Below are positions 1 to 9,200 of a stretch of 25,386 nucleotides of DNA, in pieces. The notes under the pieces are model-generated. The model saw only the letters and a list, made by a program, of their open reading frames with translations, searched no databases and was not told the DNA's origin. The stretch's first letter is position 1; every line of letters begins with the position of its first letter. The DNA is from Chara braunii. Its lineage: Eukaryota > Streptophyta > Charophyceae > Charales > Characeae. Location of the stretch: positions 2,353,330-2,378,715 of the forward strand of contig BFEA01000072.1 of the NCBI GenBank assembly GCA_003427395.1, written 5' to 3'. A program made the translations under genes and the position numbers.

Positions 1-44
<44 letters not shown>
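1..44. repeat. (TG)n microsatellite at the window edge
   Basis: Uninterrupted TG dinucleotides from base 1 to about 44; the true left end lies outside the window. Confidence 0.95.
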
Positions 45-46
<2 letters not shown>

Positions 47-955
47 TAAATTCCAGCTGGGGCCAGTGCACAGCCTCCAAGTTATGGCGCAAAGGTGAGT
101 GCTCCTTTTCCCAATGATGCCACATGGCGTCCTGCTGTGCCGCATCTGGCGCAAATCCGGCAGCCTGGTGCCGAATTGAATATGCTAGCTCTGCATACCA
201 TCTGCCCAGCACTGTCCAGCTGAATAGCGCTGGGCGTGCTGGTGGTCCTAGAGGGCTGTGTATAGGACCGACTGATCTCCAACTGATGGTCCTGGAGGCA
301 GGCCCAGTCCTGGTCTACCTGCTCACGCTCAACAATGGGAGGCTTGTGTTCCAACTCGTCATTCAGGCGTAGTTGCTGATGCAGCAGGTACCTTGATGCT
401 TGATGCTGGTCCAGAAGACAAGGCACTACTTGACAAACAACAGGTACAGCCCAAGGCTGATAAAAGTCTTCTAGGCCTCAAAACGGCCAAAACGTGTAAA
501 CCAGCCTACCACTGCTCTGAGCAAGCACTTGTGCCTGTCCAGATCTGATAAATCCGAAATGACACTGCCCAGGAGCATACAAAATGAACCAGAAACATTC
601 GAATCTGAGAAACAAAGCAAAGCTTAGAACAATACAGATGACACAGAAGAGAAAAAAAATGCTCACATTGTCTCAAAGAAAAGGAATCAAGGACCCAGAA
701 ATGAACCACGGCCCTAAGGCCACCCAAAATTACGGCCATGCAGCCCTAGGGCCCAAGAGTCCCTTGCCCTCCCAGGGCCTATGTTGGAGGCCCGTGCATG
801 TTGCACCCCTTGCTCCTCAAGAAGTGGGCTACTGCGAGGGCAAAGTTGTGGATCTGATGGGTTACATGAGTCTTGGGTGGGCGGGAGGCCTTAGCGTACG
901 AGGCATCTCAAGATAGTTGTTTCTGCTCGTCGTTGGCTACGATGTCCACGGCAGT
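45..955. other. No recognisable gene; upstream intron sequence
   Basis: Open frames on both strands are short, overlap each other and carry no motif I recognise. No USP exon signature (Cys box, zinc-finger CxxC pairs or FGK.NK strand) was seen here. Confidence 0.5.
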
Positions 956-959
956 AGCG

Positions 960-1390
960 TCAAAATCTGTGTGTATGAGCTAACGAACTGACAACAGAAG
1001 TGCACCTGCAGTTCATTGGCTTGTTCCTGCAGCGACACCTCCGGAAAACCATCCACAAGAGGAGGGTCCTGCAAACATTTTTTGGGGAATAAGCACACTA
1101 GAGTGAAGTGAAACGGGAAAGCTTCAACGCATGGAACACCGGGTGTATGAGTAGGTGAGAGATAGGATCACGAACAGTTGGAGGTCTGTTCACATGATCG
1201 CCACTGCAAACAGAATCGACCAAGGTTCAAGCCACACAGGGAGGATATTGGACAACATGTTTTGCGCTGAGTCGAACTCCTCGATGGCAACTGATCGTGG
1301 TTGACCACGTGTATCTGGAGGACCACATTGTTGTGCCAAATTTCGAGAAAAAACGTTGTGCTGGAGTTTCACTTGCGGGCCCAACGAGGC
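960..1390 (-). pseudogene. Ty3/gypsy integrase C-terminal remnant, minus strand
   Basis: On the minus strand, 1145 down to 1110 reads HPVFHALKLSRF, the conserved end of chromoviral integrases just before the chromodomain. Further down, DPPLVDGFPEV (about 1070-1037) resembles the linker that usually leads into the chromodomain. Frames shift and stops intervene on both sides, so this is a dead fragment. No reverse transcriptase or gag of the same strand is seen beside it. The assignment rests mainly on one 12-residue motif. Confidence 0.5.
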
Positions 1391-1719
1391 AGTCCCAGTT
1401 TAGGTTGCACCCTTCAGAGGCGCTCTTACCGAAGTTGTTTGTGTAAGGATGGGTGATAAGTTTAAGCGCACAAATGGGGGTTGTAGCTTTCCTTTTCCTT
1501 GGGGATGGTAGCGTCATGAATTAAGGGAGTAGGAGCTTGCCACGATCTCAGTTCTCCTCATGTTCGGTCTTTATTCTTCGTGGTGTTGACTATGTTCTTA
1601 GTACCTATTTGCATGTTGGTAGGTTGGTCTGGTATTCGAAATTACAAGAGAACATGATAGTCCCGGAAGCTTTCATGATTGCTGTGCTTTGCATGCTAGA
1701 TCCTCTACTTTTTTATGTG

Positions 1720-1859
1720 TTCTTTGAAAGTGTTTTAATTGTCATGCGAAGTCTACTTCCAATGCATATGCAGTCCAAGGGGGTTCTTTGAAAGTGTTTT
1801 AATTGTCATGCGAAGTCTACTTCCAATGCATATGCAGTCCAAGGGGGTTCTTTGAAAGT
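1720..1859. repeat. Perfect 64-bp tandem duplication plus partial third copy
   Basis: The unit starting TTCTTTGAAAGTG occurs at 1720, again at 1784 and partly at 1848, period 64. I see no difference between the first two copies. The partial third copy is cut by the solo LTR at 1863. Confidence 0.9.
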
Positions 1860-1862
1860 CTT

Positions 1863-2751
1863 TGAAACGGTATTCACCACTTCGCAGTAGCTGATGCAGA
1901 TCCCAGGGCTCGATCCCTAGTTCCCCACCTTACCTGTGTACAGTAACTGTGTCAACCCGTAGATTTGAACCTGCGACCTGTAGGACCGCCAGTGGTAGGT
2001 AAGACCTCGTAGGTTACAGGGTAGAAGGGATTCGAACTGTAGACCTGTCGGGTAGGAGTCTAGACAGTCTAGAGGTTGTAACTGTAGATTGTACGAAGGT
2101 TCAAAGTCGTAGCTGCTACTTACCTGAAAGGGCAGAGTCGTAGCTGCTACAGTCCCGAAAGGCCAAAATAGAGGTTTCTAGAAGTGGCCTTTCGGAGTCA
2201 GTCCCTGTTTCGATAGAGGCAAGTGGTCAAGTGGTGAAGGTCCACCACGCTGAGTCAACAGTCACAGTCCAGTCAGTCCGGTCCTGTCCAGCAAGTACCG
2301 TCTGGGACTGTGTGCACCGTGGGCAAGGGAAGCAGGGCAGACCAACGAGGCACAGAAGTATAAATCAAGAGGCTGCGCCCAGCCATTCATTCATTCCTGC
2401 GGAAGCCATGCGGAAGCGCTGCCTCAGTGCTTGTGCGAGGAGGTCTGCAGTGTGCCCGAAGTCGAAGTGGGCAGAGAAGTGTAGTGTAGCGATAGGGTAG
2501 TGGTAGCTAGCGCTGCCATAGCTGTAGTAGTGTGTGTGTGTGTTGTGCGAGTGTGCAGAGTGACGTGTGTGGGATATCCAGGGTGATCCAGAGTGTGTGA
2601 ACAGTGGGATGTTGGGCGCTCAGTCGCCATAGCCAGTGGAAGTAAACTTACCTGGAAGCCATATCTCTGTGTACGGTGTGGGCGCATGTCGCCAGTTGTT
2701 GTGCTGCTGTTCACATGCATGAAGAGTGTGAATAAGTTGAGTCTGATTGCA
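1863..2751 (+). mobile_element. Solo LTR, plus orientation, 889 bp
   Basis: The element begins TGAAACGG and ends CTGATTGCA, giving TG...CA termini. The four bases just before it (1859-1862, TCTT) are repeated just after it (2752-2755, TCTT), a target-site duplication that marks a solo LTR rather than one end of a full element. It is homologous over its whole length to the inverted copy at 6859-7729. A TATA-like box TATAAAT at 2359-2365 is conserved in both copies. U3 holds several tRNA B-box-like motifs, and a TG-rich stretch lies near 2530. Its open frames are not conserved and are not genes. Confidence 0.88.
2359..2365 (+). promoter_or_regulatory. LTR TATA box
   Basis: TATAAAT within AGTATAAATCAAGAGGC; the same context is present in inverted orientation at 7278-7284 of the second solo LTR. 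This is the likely LTR promoter core, with the U3/R boundary expected a few tens of bases downstream. Confidence 0.6.
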
Positions 2752-2774
2752 TCTTTCTTCTTCCCATAGCCCGT

Positions 2775-4640
2775 GTAACCTACCCAATTGCCTCCTACCT
2801 TTTCGTGAAAGCCATGACTGAGTGCCATATGAGTTCATCGTGATGCCCTTTGGGCAAACAAATGCCCCTACTGCTTTTTTTTTTTCTGGTCCAAAAAGGA
2901 AGTCCAGATTGTAGTAGAGGTTGGATGTGAGACCTCGGGAAATGCCCGTAGTACTCAGCCATTTGGTAGATCGGATGGATTGTGAAGACCCAAAGGACCA
3001 GTCCCCTCCAGGGGGCATCATTTTTTTCTGTATTTCAACGCTGCATGAATGATATGTTTATAGAATCGTTTGACAGATTCGTGCTAGTGTATTTAGACAA
3101 TCGTCTAGTCTTTAGCAAGTTGGTTGAGGAGCATGTAGAGCATTTGTAGCGTCCTGTAGAGGAAGTTGAAAGAAAACGATTCAAGATCAACCCCAGTACG
3201 TGTGAATTGGCCAACAGCAATAAGTGTTGTACCTTGGCCATGTGATAGATGTAGATGGAGTGTGGCCTGAAGGCTGAAGATAAGAAAATAGCTGCAATCC
3301 AAGACTGGCTGAGACCTAAGAACCTGACTGGACTGCGGTCTTTCCTAGGCTTGGTGAATTACTATAGAGAAGTTGTGTGCGACTTTACTACAATCCGAGC
3401 CCCGCGGCACAGAATGTTAAAGAAGGAGGCAGTGTGTGAATGGGACAATGACTGCATGTCATCCTTCCAAAAAGTTGAAAAAGATGCTGATAGAGTACCC
3501 AGTATTGAAAATCACAGACCCTTCCTTGGCATGTGAAGAACAGACCCGAAGATGTCCCAGCGTATAGAGTAATTGATGGACTGTTATTCATGACTTCTAT
3601 ACGTGAGAACAGATTCTGCATTTGGAATGATGATCAGTTTCACTGCACTATTTTAGAACAATGCAACAATGCCAATTGCTAGTTTGGCTGGTGAAAGACA
3701 TGTGAATTTGCTGCGTTCTTTTATGTGGGGGGCCATGAAGTTTTCCACCAGGCACATTAGAGGATGTGAAGCATGTCAGTGGAAAAAGAGCACCACTTGG
3801 GCAACCTTTGGCTTAAGAGAACCACTCCCTATTCCCTCAGGACCCAGAGAGTCAGTCTCAACTGACTTCACGGACATCAAGGTGAAGAGCAGGGAGGGAA
3901 CAGTCAAACTCATGGTTGTGGTACGGAAGTGTGCTCAATGTGGGTCTCATGTCAGTTGGCATACACACGGAGACAAATGGTCAGACTGACCAGATGAATA
4001 AGCTGCCGCATCAAACTTTGCGCATGTAGATTGGACCTTACCAGATTGATTGGGATACAAAATGACCTAGGGTTGCACGGCGTACAACTATTCAGTGCAA
4101 CAGCTAGAATGACCACGCAGACCCATAGACAGTGTAAATCCACACCAGACACAGAGATTGCCACCCAGATCTTGGGGGTTTGCACTGTTGTATGAGCAAG
4201 ACACCAAGAAAGACAGAACATTAGACACACCCACCATAAGATGATAGAGGCGGCTGACAAACATTGTAGACCATCACGGTTTGCTGTAGGTCATATAGTT
4301 TGCGTCAAATCTAAGGAGTTTGTACGTGAATATATCGTGTACCTTGGGAGGTGCCAGACGTAACAGGTGGAGATGACGGACCATCTTATATCATGATGTG
4401 CCAAGACATGTGAGAACCTACCCTGTATTCAATGCATTCAAGTTGTCGTCCTGTATTTGAGGCGAGTTCCCCTCACGTCAATCTATGATCCCTCCTGACA
4501 TGGACAGAAGATATGGCGTAGGGGAAGACCACAAATGAAGTACATTGTAGGTACCAGTGCTAATGGCTGTAGGAAGATGGTTCCCTAGGGAGGAGCTTGC
4601 TAAGAGTCTGGGACTGGCCCCAGGATAATATCCTGCTACG
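2775..4640 (+). pseudogene. Ty3/gypsy (chromovirus) pol remnant, plus strand
   Basis: Conserved blocks appear in the right order but in shifting frames. RT block EFIVMPFGQTNAP is at 2831-2869; the RT active-site strand near 3090 reads VYLDN where YLDD is expected; the connection block LRSFLGLVNYYRE is near 3330-3370. After about 3535 the frame passes directly to an integrase N-terminal block (VIDGLLF near 3570-3590), so RNase H is missing. Integrase zinc-finger and core blocks follow (GCEACQWKKS near 3760; TNGQTDQMN near 3975), then the C-terminal HVRTYPVFNAFK near 4410 and a chromodomain remnant near 4500-4620. Stops, frameshifts and deletions make it non-functional. Confidence 0.85.
2879..3030. 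mobile_element. Insertion of about 142 bp inside the RT remnant, between 10-bp direct repeats
   Basis: The RT reading stops after NAPTAF at a T-run (2875-2885) and resumes at FQRCMNDMF from 3032. The intervening sequence has no RT similarity and is bounded by TTTTTTTCTG at 2879-2888 and again at 3021-3030. A T-run at one end would be a poly(A) tail on the minus strand, so a minus-strand SINE-like insertion is possible, though I see no clear A/B box. Confidence 0.45.
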
Positions 4641-5251
4641 AGCAGGCTCATAGGAGCTCTAGATTGGCCATGAAAGTTGTAGCCTTCCTCAGACGTCCTC
4701 GAAACTAGGCTGGCAGGAATGAAAGGATTTCACCGTTACAAGCCCTGGTCCCTGTCCCGGTTCCAGTACAAAGCCCCAGTTTCAGTTTCAATCCCAGTTG
4801 CATTTACCATAATCCTGTTTCCAAGGTAGGTTAGTTGTCAGGCGGATATAGGAAGGTTTCCAGTAGGTACCGGCAGACTTTGCAAAAGTCAGTAGAAGCC
4901 GGTGACTTCCAGAAGTCCCAGCAAAGTCCCAGTAAAGCCCGTAAACTTCCCAGAAGTTCAGCCGGCACCGAAGTCCCAGGAAAGTCCACAAACTTCCAGA
5001 AATGACAAACATTGGCAGCGGGAGTGGCTCATGACTGATAGAGGAAGTTTGTTGGGTACGGAACGTTGAAGTTGTAAACACATGTTCACTTCTACGCTAT
5101 TTTGGGATACGCTGTTGTGTGGTTGTATGCTGCATTGCAATAAACAGTAGTCAAGTGCGCCGGGTGCCTGAAGCCATGTCTAGGTCAAGTGAGAATGAGA
5201 CTAAGTGGCTTTGAGATATCTTCAGAGTGAGGCCTGAGAGTTGGGGGTTGA

Positions 5252-5255
<4 letters not shown>
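4641..5255. other. No gene; short degenerate repeats
   Basis: The stretch 4740-5000 is full of degenerate copies of CCAGAAGTCCCAG and CAAAGTCCCAG, a decayed low-order repeat. It lies just after the Ty3 integrase remnant, so it could be 3' LTR debris, but no TG...CA boundaries or second copy were found. Confidence 0.35.

Positions 5256-5332
<77 letters not shown>
5256..5332. repeat. (GA)n microsatellite
   Basis: About 77 bp of uninterrupted AG dinucleotides. The Ser-Leu frame across it on the minus strand is an artefact. Confidence 0.95.
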
Positions 5333-5336
<4 letters not shown>

Positions 5337-6085
5337 GAAGGGCGGCCATAGCCCATCCACCATGTACAAAGACAATTAAATGTAATTGAGTTGGTTGCGC
5401 AGACTATTCATTTTCCATCTCTTGTGTGCTTCCTGTGGCGTGAGTTTGGTGTGAGAGTGCCGTGCATGGTTGGTCTCATGGCACTGAAGTAGATGGCAGC
5501 AGATGGTTCACAAATGTGGCGTCTTTCTCTCTTTTGTGCGGTCTGCCGCCGAAATCACGCATCGTAATGATAGCTCTGTTATTTTGTATATGCTTGCAAG
5601 TCAGGCTGGTCTTCTCCTGCCTGACAGCTGTCTGCCCACTGAACCTGTTTGGGCCTGGCTGGTGACTGGACAGGTTCACTGCAGATTTCAAATTTGCAAA
5701 AAGAAGAGAAGTCAACAGTGAGTTGATGAGGTGCGGCAATGGGAAGAAATTTGATGTGTATCCGTATATTCCTTGAGGACAGATTTGTGTCCGTAGATGT
5801 AGCGGATCTCCCATCTTCGGTTGTTTCCTACTTCGTGGATGGAGATTGCAAATTGTCTCTGAAACTCGTTGTTATAGGCTTTTAACACAACAGCATTGAA
5901 TTGTGCATATGTAGAACTCCAGTTCCCACATACATACTGCTTGAGGAAATCTGAGCAGGGGATTTGGTGTAGGCTACTAGGCATGCAATAGGACATATTA
6001 AATGGGACGTGAGACTTGGACTCATCCGTCTGACATGATGTCTCTTTGCTGTTTGTATGGAATTTTTTGTTCTTAATGTCTCCAG
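5333..6085 (+). other. End of the upstream USP intron
   Basis: No repeat or conserved coding signal recognised until the acceptor at 6085. A 145-codon minus-strand frame (5712-6149) runs through here and into the exon's antisense; it shows no domain I know and is not called. Confidence 0.5.
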
Positions 6086-6220
6086 GCAGATATGCCCCCT
6101 CCGTATAAACTGTATGCAGTGATTGTCCATGTGGATATGCTGAATGCATCGTTTTTCGGGCATTATGTGTGCTTCATCAATCATGCGAGCGGTCAATGGT
6201 TCAAACTAGATGACAGCAAG
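6086..6220 (+). CDS. USP gene exon carrying the catalytic His box
   Basis: Internal exon of 45 codons, phase 0 at both ends. The acceptor is a pyrimidine-rich TTCTTAATGTCTCCAG ending at 6085; the donor is AAG|GTATGT at 6221. Residues 7-17 read [11 protein letters not shown] and residues 20-31 [12 protein letters not shown]. The His of GHY (codon 6161-6163) is the general base of USP enzymes. QWFKLDDSK closes the exon and its Asp pair is where the third triad residue of USPs lies. This match is unmistakable for the C19 family. An overlapping antisense open frame (5712-6149) is judged accidental. The exon sits between two inverted solo LTRs (1863-2751 and 6859-7729). Confidence 0.9.
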
Positions 6221-9200
6221 GTATGTGCACACACTCTCTAAGTGGATGAGCTTGGATATTTCCATGTGCTATCCTTTTTTATTAAACCATGCTATGAACT
6301 TGTCCACGGGTCGTTTTGTTTTGTGGCATTGCATCATGGTTCTCATGACAGCAGTCCTAAAAGCTGCCCTTCCAGTTCACATGATTCCTTTTGCAGTGTT
6401 GTAGGACTATTTTGCTGCTCAACAAGCAGGTGTATGGGCAAGCTCTTGGGTCGGGTCATCCCTAGTCATCCATCAAGTTGAGAATTTTGCCCTCCCACTT
6501 GAGTTTCGAGACTCTTCAAGAAAATGAACCTACACAAAAAGGTGGAAAAAGGGACTGTCATTGTGGCTATTACGGAATGCCAAATAGGGCAGTGTCACTA
6601 GTGTGGTTATCCTTTGGTAAATTGTGCATTGATGCCATCTTGCTTTCCCATTGCCATTGTTTTGTTCTGTGGCACTGCACCTTGGTTCTGGGGAGGTTGA
6701 GTGTTGGTGGGTTCCCCCTCCGCTGCTATTTTCCATGCTAAGAAAGCATGAGCGTGATGACAACATGGACAGGTCTATGCGAACTGTGGATGAACACAAC
6801 ATTAGTGAGGCCTGCCCTTACGATTCACATGATCAGGTTGCAGTGTTGCTGGACTATTTGCAATCAGACTCGTTCTCAAACACACTTTTCATGCATGTAA
6901 ACAGCAACGCAGCATACTGGCGACATGCGCCCACTCCAAACTCAGAGATATGGCTTTCAGACACGAGTTCACTCTCAACTGGCTATGGCGACTTCAGCGC
7001 CCAAACATCTCACTGTTCACATACACTGGATCACCCTGGATACCCCACACGCATCCCTCTAACACTCGAACACACACACACACTCACTACTAACTACAGC
7101 TATGGCAGCTATCGCTGCATCTAACCTATCGCTATGCTAACTCCCTCTCTCTTGCCCACTGCGTCCTCCGGGCTCATCTGCAGACCTCCTTGCACAAGTC
7201 GCCGTGGCAGCGCTTCCGCATGGCTCACGCAGGAATGAATNCGCAGGAATGAATGAATGGCTGGGCGCTGCCTCTTGATTTATACTTCAGAAACTCGTTG
7301 GTCTGCCCTTTGCCATCGGCCCTTGGTGCTCACAGTCCCCCTGTGGTACTTGCTGGACCGGACTGGGACTGACTGGACCTTCCGCTGACTGACTGTGGAN
7401 TCACCGCTATCCTACCGACGTTGTACTGCTGTTGCACTGCGGTTTAGTCCACCACTTGCCTCACCACTTGACCGCTTGCCCACTTGCCTACCTTCTAGAA
7501 GGTCTACAGCTAAGCTTCCGGAACTCACTAAGACTTCTACGCTATAGACCTACAGATCGAACCCCTGCTGCCTATGGACCTACGACAAGCATACCAACTG
7601 CCTACGAATACACAGGTCACAGGTTCAATTCTCGGGGTTTACACAGATACTGTACATGGGTAGGGTGAGGTCTAGGGATCGAACCCTGGGTACTGCATCC
7701 GCCACTGCTAAAAGGTGAAAAACGTTTCATATTATGCTGCTCAAGGAGCGGGTGTATGGACAAGCTCTGTGGTAAATTGTCATTGTTGCTGGAGACCTCC
7801 ATAGTCATTGTGGTTATAAAAAAGTGCCAAACAGGGTTGTGTATGGTCCTAAGGTAAATTGTGCAGAAACGTCATATTCCGTTCAATCACCTTCTAATCA
7901 ACGGGAGGATGTATTATTAGAAGAAAGAAATGTTGGCTCATTCTTCCTCCTCCTCCTTTCTCTTAGTGCAGCTCATTGCAATTCCACTTCCACCACTACC
8001 ATCGTCTTCCTAATCCCCTAGTTTCAAAAAGGCGTCTGCTGGACGAAATTCCACAGGTCGTATCACCCTTTTCCATAGAGGCTCCCACGCAAAACTATGG
8101 AATTGAAATCCCTAAAGTTTGTAACTTGGAGATATGGGCCATATGCTTGAGTACAGCCCAAATCGTTGGCTGTTGTCGTGTGTAACTCTGAGAGAACTGT
8201 GTGGGCATTCAGATTTGTTGAAGGGGGTTGCAGCCTTGTTCACCTTCTTTCCTTTGCATCTGCAGTTAATGTTACACATGCAAAATTTCCTTCCAAGCTC
8301 GAGCAGTCGAAAGGGGTTCATTCCAATTTGTCGTCTTTTCATTGTCCAAGTTTTGCATTTCTTTGGTGCATAAAAGTTTTGAGGTCCTTTCCAAGCCCCT
8401 AGCTTGCAGCGTAGTGTATTTTGCCCTTGCGGAAAGGAGGGCCTCTTACATCTTTGGGCTAAGCTGCCGCCTCGCATCAACACGCGGTGTCACACCAAAC
8501 TTAGAAAAGTCCAGGTTAACACTTTCGTACCGCAAGAGGTGGTGCCCAGCCTAGGTCACACCCTTCAGAGTTCTAGTTTTCTTTAGGGGTTGTAGCTTTC
8601 AATTGCATGGGGTTCGTACTTAGCTGGGGGTTGTAGCTTTCAATTGCATGGGGTTATTAGCCATCTTTGTTCTCAGTTCTAGTTTTCTTTAGGGGTTCTC
8701 AAGGAAGTACGCTTTCAACCCATGTGTCTCAAGATGGGCAGGATAGAGGACTTTCACCAGCATCCCAAACACGCAGGAACCCAAATGGCACTGTTAAAGG
8801 AGGCACGTGCTCAGTCCTCGACTGCCATGACCACCCCCTTGTGGAAAGGAGCGCCTCTTACATCTTTGGGCTAAGCGGCCGCCTCGCATCAACACACAGG
8901 ATCATGCCAAACTCTTAGAAAAGTTGGGTCTAGGTTAACACTTTTGTACCCAAAGAGGCTGCTCCCAGTCTAGGTTACGGGCAGTAGGTTCGTACTTAGT
9001 TGGGGGTTGTAGCTGTCTATTGCAATGGTGGTATTAGCCATCCTTGTTCTCAATGCTATGTCTTAAGGAATGACGCCTTTCAACCCATGTGTTTCAAGAT
9101 GGGCAGGCTAGAGGACTTTCACCAGCATCCCAGACGCGCACGAACCGCACCGTCAAAGGAGGCGTGTGCTCACAATCCTCGACTGCCATGACCACCGCTC

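Noticed and set aside
2231-3021. Several 90-134 codon frames in and after the plus LTR
   Set aside because: They cross LTR boundaries or the RT insertion and are not conserved in the homologous inverted LTR.
5712-6149. 145-codon minus-strand open frame as a gene
   Set aside because: It is antisense to the USP His-box exon at one end, and the rest lies in intron. It has no domain or splice context I recognise.
1863-7729. The inverted LTR pair as the two ends of one large DNA transposon
   Set aside because: Each copy has its own 4-bp target duplication (TCTT and TATT) with TG...CA ends, and the empty site of one is preserved, so they are independent solo LTRs.
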